Source: Shinella sp. CPCC 101442
GTDB taxonomy: Bacteria; Pseudomonadota; Alphaproteobacteria; Rhizobiales; Rhizobiaceae
Length of the DNA stretch: 64,000 nt
Reading direction: 5' to 3'
Assembly (NCBI RefSeq): GCF_024704725.1
Contig: NZ_JALIQS010000004.1
Span: 186,001 to 250,000 of the forward strand
The notes under the pieces were generated by a model. That model saw only the letters and a list, made by a program, of their open reading frames with translations. It was not told where the DNA came from and made no database searches. A program made the translations under genes and the position numbers. Positions 18,154 through 26,758 of this stretch are shown one piece after another. Every line of letters begins with the position of its first letter. Position 1 is the stretch's first letter.

Positions 18154-18765
18154 ATGAACGACATTCTGGACGGCTATGCCGCCGCCGCGACGCCAGAGCT
18201 GATCGAGCGCTACGAGGCCTTCGATCCGGTGGCGCTCTACGCACCCGTGCTCGACCTGCTGCCGCAGACACCCGGCCGCGTCGCCGATATCGGCACCGGC
18301 ACGGGGCGGGATGCGGCGTGGTTTGCCGGCCAAGGGCACCGGGTTCTGGCGGTCGAGCCGGTCCGGGCACTGCGCGAGGCCGGGATGTCGCGGCATGGCG
18401 ACAAGGGCCTCACCTGGCTAAACGACACCCTGCCGGAACTGGCGGCAACGCGACAGCATGGACCGTTCGATCTCGTGACGCTGAACGGCGTGTGGCAGCA
18501 TATCGACGAGGCGGCACGCGCTATCGCTTTGCCGGTGCTGGCGGGGATGCTCGCGCCCGGCGGGCGCCTCGTCCTTGCGCTGCGCCACGGTGCCGGGGCT
18601 GCCGGCCGGCCCGCCTTCCCGATTTGCGACGACGACACGATTGCGGCCGCCGCCGGCTGCGGCCTCATTTTGCTGCGGTGCCGGGAGGCGGGATCGCACC
18701 AGGCGGCGAACCGGGCGCTCGGTGTCCGCTGGACCTGGATGGTGTTCGAGCGGCCATTGGCGTGA
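18154..18765 (+). CDS. Class I SAM-dependent methyltransferase
   Basis: The 203-residue protein has motif I VADIGTGTGRDAAWFAGQGH (about 43-62) with the acidic motif II VLAVEP, a motif IV region PFDLVTLNGVWQHID, and post-motif LAGMLAPGGRLVLAL. These place it in the small-molecule methyltransferase group. The substrate cannot be predicted. CGAGGCAGG precedes the ATG. It is monocistronic as far as I can see, with 174 bases upstream lacking a gene. Confidence 0.85.
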   Translation: MNDILDGYAAAATPELIERYEAFDPVALYAPVLDLLPQTPGRVADIGTGTGRDAAWFAGQGHRVLAVEPVRALREAGMSRHGDKGLTWLNDTLPELAATRQHGPFDLVTLNGVWQHIDEAARAIALPVLAGMLAPGGRLVLALRHGAGAAGRPAFPICDDDTIAAAAGCGLILLRCREAGSHQAANRALGVRWTWMVFERPLA

Positions 18766-19056
18766 TCTGCTGCTGGGCGGGCCGGTCAGCGCCGAATTGA
18801 GGGGTGCGGTTGCTTTCGATGGTCCTTGCCATCGGCCGATGCAGCGGCTAAACAGCCTTCGCGCTGGACGACCAGCGCCTTGTTCGTTCCGGGGACGGCC
18901 CCTCATCTCGCAATCGAGAGAGAATGCCGCGACCCATGAACCCTTCACTCCCGTTCGTTCTGAAATCTGCCGCGCGGCCCGCGCGTGCCTTGCATCGCCG
19001 CGTCGCGATCACGGCGCGCTCTCTTGTCGTGCGCCTTGCCTTTCCGAGGATATCCG
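18766..19056 (+). other. Intergenic leader upstream of the solitary atpB homologue
   Basis: There are 291 bases without a convincing gene. I find no atpI, no strong hairpin and no recognisable repeat. The atpB homologue has GAGGA 7 bases upstream of its ATG. Any promoter for it must lie here, but no consensus -35/-10 pair stands out. Confidence 0.4.
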
Positions 19057-19803
19057 ATGGCCGGACCCATTGAGCAATTCGAGATCAAGCCGCTAGTCCC
19101 GTTCGAAATCGGCGGACTGGACCTCAGCTTCACCAATTCCTCCGCCTATATGGTGGCGACCGTCGTGCTCGCGAGCGCCTTCCTGCTTCTGGCGACGGGC
19201 CGGCGCGGCCTGGTGCCCAGCCGCTGGCAATCGGGCGCGGAAATCGTCTACGAATTCGTCGCGACGACGCTCAGGGCCAATGCCGGCGAACAGGGCATGC
19301 GCTTCTTCCCGCTGGTGTTCTCGCTCTTCATGTTCATCCTGGTGGCAAACCTCGTCGGCATGTTTCCCTATGCCTTCACGGTGACGAGCCATCTCATCGT
19401 CACCTTCGCGCTTGCCATGCTGGTCTTCGCGACCGTGACGCTCTACGGCCTGTTCCGGCATGGCGCCGGTTTCCTGAAACTCTTCGTGCCGGACGGCGTG
19501 CCGCTGATCCTGACGCCGATCATCGTGCCGATCGAGGTGATCTCCTATCTCTCCCGCCCCGTCAGCCATTCCGTGCGTCTCTTCGCCGTCATGCTGGCCG
19601 GGCATATCACGCTCAAGGTCTTTGCCGGCTTCGTCGTCTCGATGGGCGAACTCGGCACGCTCGGCCTTCTGGGCGCGGTGCTGCCGCTCGCCATGACGGT
19701 GGCGCTGACGGCGCTGGAACTGCTGATGGCGATCATCCAGGCCTACGTCTTCACCATGCTGACCTGCATGTATCTGAACGACGCGCTGCATCCGGGCCAT
19801 TGA
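19057..19803 (+). CDS. atpB: F0 ATP synthase subunit a homologue, isolated and divergent
   Basis: The 248-residue membrane protein aligns over its full length with rhizobial F0 subunit a: [56 protein letters not shown], and a C-terminal [26 protein letters not shown]. The essential proton-channel arginine is kept (Arg174 in [12 protein letters not shown]). The Asn four residues on, normally FANM, is Val178, and the Leu three residues before it is His171. No atpI, atpE or atpF genes accompany it, so it is outside the usual atpIBEF operon. It could be a paralogue of a canonical atpB elsewhere, or the only copy in a scattered F0 set; the substitutions favour the former. Confidence 0.85.
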   Translation: MAGPIEQFEIKPLVPFEIGGLDLSFTNSSAYMVATVVLASAFLLLATGRRGLVPSRWQSGAEIVYEFVATTLRANAGEQGMRFFPLVFSLFMFILVANLVGMFPYAFTVTSHLIVTFALAMLVFATVTLYGLFRHGAGFLKLFVPDGVPLILTPIIVPIEVISYLSRPVSHSVRLFAVMLAGHITLKVFAGFVVSMGELGTLGLLGAVLPLAMTVALTALELLMAIIQAYVFTMLTCMYLNDALHPGH

Positions 19804-19956
19804 CGGCCTCCGGTCCTGTGCCGATTCCGCACAGGATCGGGCATCCGGCCGGCTTTGCCGTTCACGCGATGGAAAGTGCCGTCGCGTAGAACGTCAAGGG
19901 ATCAACGGGGCCACCGCAATGCAGAAGCCGGCATCCTGAACACGGCCCTCCAGGGC

Positions 19957-20145
19957 ATGGCGAGCGAGACGGCGCGGGCCGAGAAAATCGCCCGCAGCAT
20001 CACCGGCGGGGCATCACCCACGAGCGATCCGGCCATGGACATGCTGGACCTCATCTCCGCCGAAACCGGCTTCGGCGCCAACGCCGCCGTGTTCGAGACC
20101 GGTGCGGACCTCTGGGAGGTTCTGGCGAGTATCAAGCGGGATTGA
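19957..20145 (+). CDS. Small protein with flagellar rod-like C-terminal motif (tentative)
   Basis: The open frame encodes about 62 residues from the ATG at 19957, or more if an upstream TTG (19855) or GTG is used. The C-terminal part, NAAVFETGADLWEVLASIKRD, resembles the C-terminal helix of flagellar basal-body rod-type proteins (the ANAAVFETGADLWDVL style seen in rhizobia), and the preceding ILNTALQGMASETARAEKIARSI resembles the rod N-terminal helix. The middle domain is missing, so it is either a minimal coiled-coil protein or a remnant. No clear ribosome site decides the start. It follows atpB by about 150 bases. Low certainty. Confidence 0.4.
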   Translation: MASETARAEKIARSITGGASPTSDPAMDMLDLISAETGFGANAAVFETGADLWEVLASIKRD

Positions 20146-20160
20146 CCCTTGCCCCCCGTT

Positions 20161-20229
20161 ATCCTCGGGCTGGACCCGAGGATCCAAGTGAGAGCGCGGG
20201 GCATGGATGGTCGGGTCAAGCCCGACCAT
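20161..20229. repeat. Paired REP-like palindromes
   Basis: Two perfect 9-bp hairpins lie 23 bases apart: ATCCTCGGG/CCCGAGGAT with loop CTGGA (20161-20183) and ATGGTCGGG/CCCGACCAT with loop TCAAG (20207-20229). Both motifs resemble dispersed intergenic palindromes that I know from many Rhizobiales genomes, often in this combined arrangement. They sit between the atpB region and the lepA terminator. Confidence 0.7.
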
Positions 20230-20261
20230 GACGAAGGAGGAGGGGCGACGTCGTCGTCGCA

Positions 20262-20290
20262 AAAAAAGGGAGGCAGCGCCTCCCTTTTCG
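20262..20290 (-). terminator. Terminator of lepA
   Basis: An 11-bp stem AAAAGGGAGGC/GCCTCCCTTTT with loop AGC (20264-20288) is followed on the minus strand by seven T. It lies immediately after the lepA stop codon. Confidence 0.85.
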
Positions 20291-20292
20291 TC

Positions 20293-22125
20293 TTATTCGT
20301 CGCCCATCTTGAGCGCTGCGATGAACGCTTCCTGCGGGATTTCGACCTTGCCGAACTGGCGCATGCGCTTCTTGCCGGCCTTCTGCTTGTCGAGCAGCTT
20401 GCGCTTGCGGGTCGCGTCGCCGCCGTAGCACTTGGCGGTCACGTCCTTGCGCAGCGCCGAGATGGTCTCGCGGGCGATCACGTTGCCGCCGATGGCGGCC
20501 TGGATCGGGATTTTGAACATGTGCTTCGGGATCAGCTCCTTGAGCTTCTCGCACATGTCGCGGCCACGCTTTTCGGCGGCCATGCGGTGCACCATCATGG
20601 AGAGCGCATCGACCGGCTCGCCGTTGACGAGGATCGACATCTTTACCAGATGGCCTTCCTGGTGGTTGGTGATCTGGTAGTCGAAGGACGCATAGCCCTT
20701 GGAAATCGACTTCAGGCGGTCGTAGAAATCGAAGACCACTTCGTTGAGCGGCAGGTCGTAGGTCAGCATCGCGCGGGTGCCGACATAGGTGAGTTCCACC
20801 TGGATGCCACGACGGTCCTGGCAAAGCTTGAGGATGCCGCCGAGATAATCGTCCGGCGTCAGGATGGTGGCGCGGATCCACGGCTCGTGGATTTCCTTGA
20901 TCCTCACGACGTCAGGCATGTCGGCCGGGTTGTGCAGCTCGCGCTCCGTACCGTCGTTCATGAACAGCTTGTAGACGACCGACGGCGCCGTCGCGATCAG
21001 GTCGAGGTCGAATTCGCGCTCGAGGCGTTCCTGGACGATTTCGAGATGCAGCAGCCCGAGGAAGCCGCAGCGGAAACCGAAGCCGAGCGCGGCGGACGAT
21101 TCCATTTCGAAGGAGAAGGACGCATCGTTGAGGCGCAGCTTGCCCATGGCGGCGCGCAGGTCCTCGAAGTCGGCGGCATCGACCGGGAACAGGCCGCAGA
21201 ACACCACCGGCTGCGCCGGCTTGAAGCCCGGCAGCATGTTGGCGGTCGGGCGCTTGTCCTCGGTAATCGTATCGCCGACGCGGGTATCGGCCACTTCCTT
21301 GATGGAGGCGGTGATGAAGCCGATCTCGCCGGGGCCGAGCGCCTCGACGGTGACCATCTTCGGCGTGATGACGCCGACGCGTTCCACCTGGTACTTCGCG
21401 TCCGTGCCCATCATGCGGATGGTCTGGCCCTTTTTCAGCACGCCATCGAGAATGCGCACGAGCACGATGACGCCGAGATAGGTGTCGTACCACGAATCGA
21501 CGAGCAGTGCCTTCAGCGGCGCGGTCTCGCCGCCCTCGCTCTTCGGCGCGGGCAGCTGGTGGACGATGGCTTCCAGCACGTCGGGAATGCCAAGGCCGGT
21601 CTTGGCCGAAATCAGCACGGCCTGCGAGGCGTCGATGCCGATGACTTCCTCGATCTGCTCGCGGATGCGGTCGGGCTCGGCCGCCGGCAGGTCGATCTTA
21701 TTGAGGACCGTGACGATCTCGTGGTTGTTGTCGATCGCCTGGTAGACGTTGGCGAGCGTCTGGGCTTCGACGCCTTGCGACGCATCCACCACGAGCAGCG
21801 AACCTTCGCAGGCCGACAGCGAGCGCGACACTTCATAGGCGAAGTCGACGTGGCCGGGCGTGTCGATGAGGTTGAGAACGTAGGTCTCGCCATTATTGGC
21901 GACATAGTGCAGGCGCACGGTCTGCGCCTTGATGGTGATGCCGCGCTCCTTCTCGATATCCATGTTATCGAGGACCTGCTCCGACATTTCGCGCGCGGCA
22001 AGGCCGCCGGTCGACTGGATCAGCCGGTCGGCGAGCGTCGACTTGCCGTGGTCGATATGGGCCACGATCGAGAAATTGCGGATATGGTCGAGGGGCGTCG
22101 AATTATTGGTGCTCATGCGCGCCAT
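20293..22125 (-). CDS. lepA: Elongation factor 4 (LepA), translational GTPase
   Basis: The 610-residue ribosome-associated GTPase is linked to back-translocation and initiation fidelity. G motifs are clear: [14 protein letters not shown] (G1), RGITI (G2), DTPGHVDF (G3), NKIDLP (G4) and SAKTG (G5). The LepA-specific C-terminal domain includes [20 protein letters not shown] and [13 protein letters not shown]. The start may be the ATG at 22125 (MARMSTNN) or at 22116; neither has a strong ribosome site. A much longer upstream frame is open but unrelated. It is downstream of the MFS gene on the same strand. Confidence 0.96.
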   Translation of the reverse strand: MARMSTNNSTPLDHIRNFSIVAHIDHGKSTLADRLIQSTGGLAAREMSEQVLDNMDIEKERGITIKAQTVRLHYVANNGETYVLNLIDTPGHVDFAYEVSRSLSACEGSLLVVDASQGVEAQTLANVYQAIDNNHEIVTVLNKIDLPAAEPDRIREQIEEVIGIDASQAVLISAKTGLGIPDVLEAIVHQLPAPKSEGGETAPLKALLVDSWYDTYLGVIVLVRILDGVLKKGQTIRMMGTDAKYQVERVGVITPKMVTVEALGPGEIGFITASIKEVADTRVGDTITEDKRPTANMLPGFKPAQPVVFCGLFPVDAADFEDLRAAMGKLRLNDASFSFEMESSAALGFGFRCGFLGLLHLEIVQERLEREFDLDLIATAPSVVYKLFMNDGTERELHNPADMPDVVRIKEIHEPWIRATILTPDDYLGGILKLCQDRRGIQVELTYVGTRAMLTYDLPLNEVVFDFYDRLKSISKGYASFDYQITNHQEGHLVKMSILVNGEPVDALSMMVHRMAAEKRGRDMCEKLKELIPKHMFKIPIQAAIGGNVIARETISALRKDVTAKCYGGDATRKRKLLDKQKAGKKRMRQFGKVEIPQEAFIAALKMGDE

Positions 22126-22186
22126 ATAGCAGCGGGCGAGATTCCCGCAAAGCGGTAAATGAAGGGTTTCCTGCGCTCCAGCACCG

Positions 22187-23437
22187 CTATTCTGGGACGT
22201 TCTGGCCTTCGACGAGTGCGCCGGCATTTGGCACCTGGGCGCTGCGGATCTCAAAACTCTCCCGCGCCTCCATCGGCACGGTCTCGCGACGGCGCAGGCG
22301 ATGGGTGACGAAGGCGGCGTAGAGGACCGCGACAGCCATCGCGGCATAGATGAAGGTCTTGGGGCCGTAGATGGGGGTGAGCGCCGTGACCGCCAGCGGA
22401 ACGAGCGTTGCCGAAGCCGACCAGGCGACGAGAAGGGTGGAGGCGAGCGGCACGAAATCCTCCGGGTCCGTGCGGTCGTTGGCATGCGCATTGGCGATTG
22501 AATAGACGCTCTCGACCGCCCCCGCCCAGAGTGCGAAGACCAGAATGAGGACGGCGAAAGCCTGGAATGAGACGAAGAGGGCGGCGACCGCTGTGCCTGA
22601 AATCAGCAGGCAGGTGAAGATCAGCACGATGCGCCGGTCGATACGGTCGGACAGGGTGCCGAGCGGATATTGCACGAAGAGCAGGCCGAACTGCATGACG
22701 AACATCAGCAGCGCCACGTCGGTCTGGCTGACATTGTTGGTGGCGGCGTAGATCGGCGTAAAGCCCTGCACGACCATGGAGAGCCCGCCGGCGGCGAGCA
22801 CGCCGATGAGGGCGACGGGGGAATTGCGCCAGGCCATGGCGAAATCGACGCTGACGCGGGCGGGTGCGGGCGGCGTCGGCAACCGGGTCAGGCCGATCGG
22901 CAAAAGGGCGATGGTGGTGACGAAGATGGTGACGAGGGGCGCGAGGTTGCCGTCGGCCGGCATCTGCCCGAACAGCCAGGCGCCAACGCCGAGCCCCAGC
23001 ACATAGGCCATGTAGAAGAACGACATGGCCTTGCCGCGCCAGCGGTTGTCGGCCGCGTGGTTCAGCCAGCTCTGCGCGATGATGAAATTGGAATTGCCCG
23101 CCGCACCATAAATGCCGCGCGCCAAAATCCAGACAAGCGGGTTGACGCCGAGCGCCACGAGGAAGGCGGCGATGAGGACCAGCGCCATGGAGCACGAGAA
23201 GGCGCGGGCATGGCCGACGCGGCGGATGACCGGCCCTGCGAGAATGCAGCCGAGCAGGCCGCCAAAGGCGATGGCCGTGACGGCAGCACCCGGCGTCCAC
23301 GAGGGTGCATCGGCGCGCGACAGGACATAGGGCACATAGGCGAGCATGATGCCGTTGCCGATCGCCACGAAGGTCATCGAGACGACGATGGCGGTGATGG
23401 AAAAGAGCGAGGATGCCCGCTGCGTTTCACCTGTCAT
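22187..23437 (-). CDS. Major facilitator superfamily transporter
   Basis: The 416-residue protein has 12 predicted helices in two halves and the MFS loop motif between TM2 and TM3 ([14 protein letters not shown]). A second copy lies between TM8 and TM9 ([14 protein letters not shown]). It resembles the YcaD/UMF subgroup of drug or sugar-type MFS carriers; the substrate is unknown. GGGGGGCAG precedes the ATG at 23437. It is divergent from the XRE-cupin regulator, a frequent arrangement for a regulator and its exporter. Confidence 0.88.
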   Translation of the reverse strand: MTGETQRASSLFSITAIVVSMTFVAIGNGIMLAYVPYVLSRADAPSWTPGAAVTAIAFGGLLGCILAGPVIRRVGHARAFSCSMALVLIAAFLVALGVNPLVWILARGIYGAAGNSNFIIAQSWLNHAADNRWRGKAMSFFYMAYVLGLGVGAWLFGQMPADGNLAPLVTIFVTTIALLPIGLTRLPTPPAPARVSVDFAMAWRNSPVALIGVLAAGGLSMVVQGFTPIYAATNNVSQTDVALLMFVMQFGLLFVQYPLGTLSDRIDRRIVLIFTCLLISGTAVAALFVSFQAFAVLILVFALWAGAVESVYSIANAHANDRTDPEDFVPLASTLLVAWSASATLVPLAVTALTPIYGPKTFIYAAMAVAVLYAAFVTHRLRRRETVPMEARESFEIRSAQVPNAGALVEGQNVPE

Positions 23438-23551
23438 CTGTCTGCCCCCCCTGATTCTAGCGGCGTCACCATATCGGGATGGGCGATGTCGCATTGTCGC
23501 TGGAGCGGCATGGCGGAGAATTATTTTCAGATGGGTTGATGCCTGTTGACT

Positions 23552-23584
23552 CCATTATACGAGACAATTAATCCATAATAATGG
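23552..23584 (+). promoter_or_regulatory. Inverted repeat over the XRE-cupin start codon
   Basis: CCATTAT (23552-23558) and ATAATGG (23578-23584) are perfect inverse arms 19 bases apart, and the right arm contains the start codon. A -35-like TTGACT at 23546 and a -10-like TAATCC at 23569, 17 bases apart, would place transcription start at or next to the ATG. The element suits autoregulation by the XRE-cupin protein. Confidence 0.45.
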
Positions 23585-24159
23585 AAAACGAAACGGATCC
23601 CCTGGAAAGCGCGATTGGCGAGCGTGTGCGGCTGCTGCGCACCGCGCGCAACCAGACGCTCGACGACCTCGCAAGCGCGTCCGGCGTCAGCCGGGCGATG
23701 ATCTCGCGCATCGAGCGCGGCGAGGCGAGCCCGACGGCGCAGCTTTTGTCGCGGCTCTGCGCGGCGCTCGACCTGACGCTCTCGGCCTTCTTCGCCTTTT
23801 CGCAGGAGGACGGCGATCCGCTGTCGCGACGGGAAAAGCAGACGGTCTGGCGCGATCCGGAAACCGGCTACCAGCGCCGTGCCATCTCGGCGCCGAACAC
23901 GGTTTCGCGTGTCGAGGTGATCGAGGTGGAGTTCCCGGTGGGCGCCCGCATGGCCTATCCGCCGGAAACGGCGAAGGCGGGCATGACGCAGCATGTCTGG
24001 CTGTTTTCCGGCGAACTCCGCATGACGATCAAGGACGTCGTGCACGACCTTCGCCCCGGCGATTGTCTCTACATGAGCATCACCGAGGGCCACGTCTTCG
24101 AAAACCCCGGCAGTGAACCGGCCCACTATGCCGTGGTGCTGGACCGCGGCCGCACCTGA
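23581..24159 (+). CDS. XRE-family regulator with C-terminal cupin domain
   Basis: The 192-residue protein has an HTH_3 domain (about 12-66) with RVRLLRTARNQTLDDLASASGVSRAMISRIERGEASPT in two overlapping landmarks. A RmlC-like cupin follows (about 110-185), with TQHVWLFSGELRMTI and LRPGDCLYM. Such SutR/PuuR-like regulators sense a small ligand in the cupin and often control a neighbouring transporter or modifying enzyme, here an MFS carrier and a GNAT. No Shine-Dalgarno precedes the ATG, so a leaderless transcript is possible. Confidence 0.87.
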   Translation: MENETDPLESAIGERVRLLRTARNQTLDDLASASGVSRAMISRIERGEASPTAQLLSRLCAALDLTLSAFFAFSQEDGDPLSRREKQTVWRDPETGYQRRAISAPNTVSRVEVIEVEFPVGARMAYPPETAKAGMTQHVWLFSGELRMTIKDVVHDLRPGDCLYMSITEGHVFENPGSEPAHYAVVLDRGRT

Positions 24160-24173
24160 CCCTTGAGGAAGCG

Positions 24174-24695
24174 ATGAGCGATATCAGACTGCTCGACCCT
24201 GCCGAAACGCGCGCCCGGCTGGGTGAGCTTGCCGACGTGCTGGCCGATTGCGTGACCGGCGGCGCCTCCGTCGGCTTCATGGCACCCTATGGGCCTGATG
24301 ATGCGCTGCCTTTCTGGGAAGGGGTCGCAACGGCTGTCGGTGAAGATGCGACGCTGCTCTTTGCCGCCGAACGGGAGGGGCGCATCGTTGGCACGGTGCA
24401 GGTCGGCATCCGCCAGATGCCGAACCAGCCGCACCGGGCGGACGTCAAGAAGCTGCTGGTCATGGAAAGCGAACGCGGCCGCGGCCTCGCCCGCGCGCTG
24501 ATGGCGGCGGCCGAAGCCGAAGCCGCCCGGCGAGGCAAGACTGTGCTGGTGCTCGACACCGCCACCGGCAGCCCCGCCGAGACCGTCTACGAGCGGCTCG
24601 GCTGGCAGCGCGCCGGCGTCATTCCGGACTATGCGCTCTATCCGGACGGGCGCTATTGCGCGACGACGTTCTTCTACAAGCGCATCGGCGAATGA
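24174..24695 (+). CDS. GNAT-family N-acetyltransferase
   Basis: The 173-residue protein has the acetyl-CoA pyrophosphate loop VMESERGRGLARALMAAAE (motif A) near 98-116 and LDTATGSPAETVYERLGWQRAGV (motif B) split across two helices. It resembles small-molecule or antibiotic-type acetyltransferases. TGAGGAAG precedes the ATG, 14 bases after the XRE-cupin stop, so the two form an operon. The operon context with an MFS exporter suggests detoxification of an amine compound, which is inference. Confidence 0.87.
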   Translation: MSDIRLLDPAETRARLGELADVLADCVTGGASVGFMAPYGPDDALPFWEGVATAVGEDATLLFAAEREGRIVGTVQVGIRQMPNQPHRADVKKLLVMESERGRGLARALMAAAEAEAARRGKTVLVLDTATGSPAETVYERLGWQRAGVIPDYALYPDGRYCATTFFYKRIGE

Positions 24696-24696
24696 C

Positions 24697-24727
24697 AAAA
24701 CCCGGATGCAGGGCACATCCGGGTTTT
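24697..24727. terminator. Bidirectional terminator
   Basis: A perfect 12-bp stem AAAACCCGGATG/CATCCGGGTTTT with a 7-base loop lies between the convergent GNAT and small secreted protein genes. It is flanked by A and T tracts that serve both strands. Confidence 0.85.
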
Positions 24728-24751
24728 GCGGAGGTCGGCGGGAAGGCGTGA

Positions 24752-24928
24752 TTACTTGCAGACCTTGATCTTCTTGATCACCAGGTTGCCGTAGTAATCG
24801 TAGGACTTGACCTTCTTGATGAAGCAGTGCGGCTTGTGGCCGTAGCTGTAATAGCCGGCCTGCGAGGGGGCTGCGAAGGAAACGGCGGCAAAGAGCGCGA
24901 CGGTGGCGGAAACGATGAACTTGCGCAT
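24752..24928 (-). CDS. Small secreted protein, copy 2 (58 aa)
   Basis: This is the paralogue of the protein at 14762-14938, of equal length. The signal peptide ends in the same PSQA and the mature peptide keeps both cysteines (PHCFIKK, KVCK) and the SYDYYGN core. Main changes are YDYQPY to YGHKPH near residues 28-33. The ribosome site (CAGGAGA) and a leader hairpin are also conserved, so the duplication included the 5' control region. The two copies are about 10 kb apart in opposite orientation. The function is unknown. Confidence 0.8.
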   Translation of the reverse strand: MRKFIVSATVALFAAVSFAAPSQAGYYSYGHKPHCFIKKVKSYDYYGNLVIKKIKVCK

Positions 24929-24949
24929 GGGGATCTCCTGATCTCTGAG

Positions 24950-24968
24950 GGATGAGCCTCTCTCATCC
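24950..24968 (-). promoter_or_regulatory. Leader hairpin of small secreted protein gene, copy 2
   Basis: The same GGATGAG-AGAGG-CTCATCC hairpin as at 14719-14737 lies 21 bases upstream of the ATG at 24928. The flanking GGGAAAGTCTG and GAGATCAGGAGA are also shared with copy 1. Confidence 0.55.
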
Positions 24969-25028
24969 GGTGTGAGCAGACTTTCCCACGATTTTTCGCC
25001 GCCCGCTGTTCCGGATGGAACAGGGATT

Positions 25029-26084
25029 TTATTCGCTCCCCAGCCGACGAATGGAGGCGAGAAGCTCTGCGCCGAGCCGGAGGGATGCACCGCAGGCGAC
25101 GGCCATCTGCGGCAGGATCAGCCATTCGAGCGTCCAGGCCGCGCCTGAGCGTTCCTGTTCGTGCACGGCCGCCTGCGCCAGCCCGCCGAGTTGGGCGGCG
25201 TTGAAGCGGGCGAGTGTGACAAGCACTTCGGCGGCAACAGGGTTCTGCTTGTGCGGCATGGCGGAGGAGGCACCGCCGCCGGCAAGCGCGATCTCCGCGC
25301 CGCGATCCGCCAGCAGTGCGATGTCCTGCCCGATCTTGCCGAGGCTGCCGGTGATGGCGGCAAAAATACCCGCGAGCTCGCCGATGCGATCGCGCTGGCT
25401 ATGCCATTGCGGCGCGTCGACGAGGCCGAGTTCGCGGGCGAGCACCGCGCGCACGGCCGGCCCCTTGCCGCCGAGCTTTTCCAGCGTGCCGGCTGCGCCG
25501 CCGAACTGTACGGCAAGGCCGCTGCCGGCAAACGTCTGCAAGCGTTCGGCCTGTCGTTCGAGCGGGGAGCGCCATGCCGTGATCCGGTCAGCCGCGGTGA
25601 TGGGTATCGCCGCCTGCATGCGCGTGCGCCCCATGAGCGACCGCGCACCAAAAGCGGAGGAAAGGCCTCCGAGCGTGGTAACCAGCGCCCCCAAGCGGGT
25701 TTCGAGGACGGGCGGGAGCCGCGAGAGACGCAGCATCAGGCCGCTGTCGACGACATCCTGGCTGGTCGCGCCGAAATGCAAGTGTTTGCCATGGGGCTCA
25801 CCGATGACGGTGCGTAACTGGCGCACGAAGTCCGGCACGACGACACCGTCGCGGGCGGTGGCTTCGCGCAGGCTCGCAACATCAGGCGCGAAACGGTGTG
25901 CGGCAGCGGCGATCGCATCGGCGGCCGCCGCCGGAATGACACCTTGATCCGCTTGCGCCTTCGCCAGCGCCACCTCGAAGGCGAGCATGGCTTCAAGCTC
26001 TGCGGCCATGGAGAACAGACCGGCCACTTCGGCATCGCCGACGAGGCCGGACAGGTAGGGGTGATCGAAGGGGGAAACGGTCAT
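25029..26084 (-). CDS. pcaB: 3-carboxy-cis,cis-muconate cycloisomerase
   Basis: This enzyme converts beta-carboxymuconate to gamma-carboxymuconolactone in protocatechuate breakdown. The 351-residue protein belongs to the fumarase/aspartase superfamily. The family signature is AGGGASSAMPHKQNPVAAE near 260, with HFGATSQDVVDSGLMLR near 102 and GRTRMQAAIPIT near 155. The length suits the shorter rhizobial form. AGAGGA precedes the ATG at 26084. It is last in pcaDCHGB, 59 bases after pcaG. Confidence 0.93.
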   Translation of the reverse strand: MTVSPFDHPYLSGLVGDAEVAGLFSMAAELEAMLAFEVALAKAQADQGVIPAAAADAIAAAAHRFAPDVASLREATARDGVVVPDFVRQLRTVIGEPHGKHLHFGATSQDVVDSGLMLRLSRLPPVLETRLGALVTTLGGLSSAFGARSLMGRTRMQAAIPITAADRITAWRSPLERQAERLQTFAGSGLAVQFGGAAGTLEKLGGKGPAVRAVLARELGLVDAPQWHSQRDRIGELAGIFAAITGSLGKIGQDIALLADRGAEIALAGGGASSAMPHKQNPVAAEVLVTLARFNAAQLGGLAQAAVHEQERSGAAWTLEWLILPQMAVACGASLRLGAELLASIRRLGSE

Positions 26085-26143
26085 GGTGTCCTCTTTTCGG
26101 GAGGGGCGAGCGCGCATGATAGCCGACTGCAGTCTTCCTGCCG

Positions 26144-26758
26144 CTAGATATCGAAGAACACCGTCTCCTTTTCGCCCTGCAGGTGGATGTCGAAGCGGTA
26201 GTGGTCGCCGTCTCCGGCCGCGATCAGGGTCGGTACGCGTATGCGGTGTTCGATGCTGGCGAGCACGGGATCTTCGGCGTTCGCAGCCTCCTCGTCGGAG
26301 AAGTAGAGACGCGTGTTGAGACCGAGATTGATGCCGCGGGCGACGATCCAGACGGAGATATGCGGGGCCATCGGGCGGCCGTCGCGGAAGGGGACACGGC
26401 CGGGTTTGATGGTCTCGAAACGGTATTCTCCGGTCACACCGTCGGTGGCGCAGCGGCCCCAGCCGGAAAAGTCGGGGTCGGCGCTGCCGCGCAGTTCCGA
26501 GGGACTGTTGTAGAGGCCGGCGGCATCGGCCTGCCAGATTTCCAGCAATGCATCCTTCAGCGGCGTGCCGGTGCCGTCGAGAACACGGCCGGTGATGGTG
26601 ATACGCCGGCCGCGCGTCCTGTCGTTCACCATCGTCGCGCCGAGATCGCTGTCGTAGACGCCGTGGATGCCGGCAACATTCGGGGTGAGGCCGATATGGA
26701 CATAGGGGCCTGCGGTCTGCGACGGGCTTTCCTTGAGATAACCGAGCGGCTGGACCAT
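26144..26758 (-). CDS. pcaG: Protocatechuate 3,4-dioxygenase alpha subunit
   Basis: The 204-residue subunit pairs with PcaH in the intradiol ring-cleaving enzyme that makes beta-carboxy-cis,cis-muconate. Landmarks are SPSQTAGPYVHIGL at the start, LLEIWQADAAGLYNS near 72, and PHISVWIVARGINLGLNTR near 133. The iron-binding Tyr/His set of the beta subunit is not complete here, as expected for alpha. Its start codon overlaps the pcaH stop (TGATG), so the two subunits are translationally coupled. Confidence 0.95.
   Translation of the reverse strand: MVQPLGYLKESPSQTAGPYVHIGLTPNVAGIHGVYDSDLGATMVNDRTRGRRITITGRVLDGTGTPLKDALLEIWQADAAGLYNSPSELRGSADPDFSGWGRCATDGVTGEYRFETIKPGRVPFRDGRPMAPHISVWIVARGINLGLNTRLYFSDEEAANAEDPVLASIEHRIRVPTLIAAGDGDHYRFDIHLQGEKETVFFDI

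Noticed and set aside
20149-22158. 669-codon plus-strand frame opposite lepA
   Set aside because: Composition is the mirror of lepA codons (His/Asp/Arg-rich) with no recognisable domain; the lepA protein on the other strand is certain.
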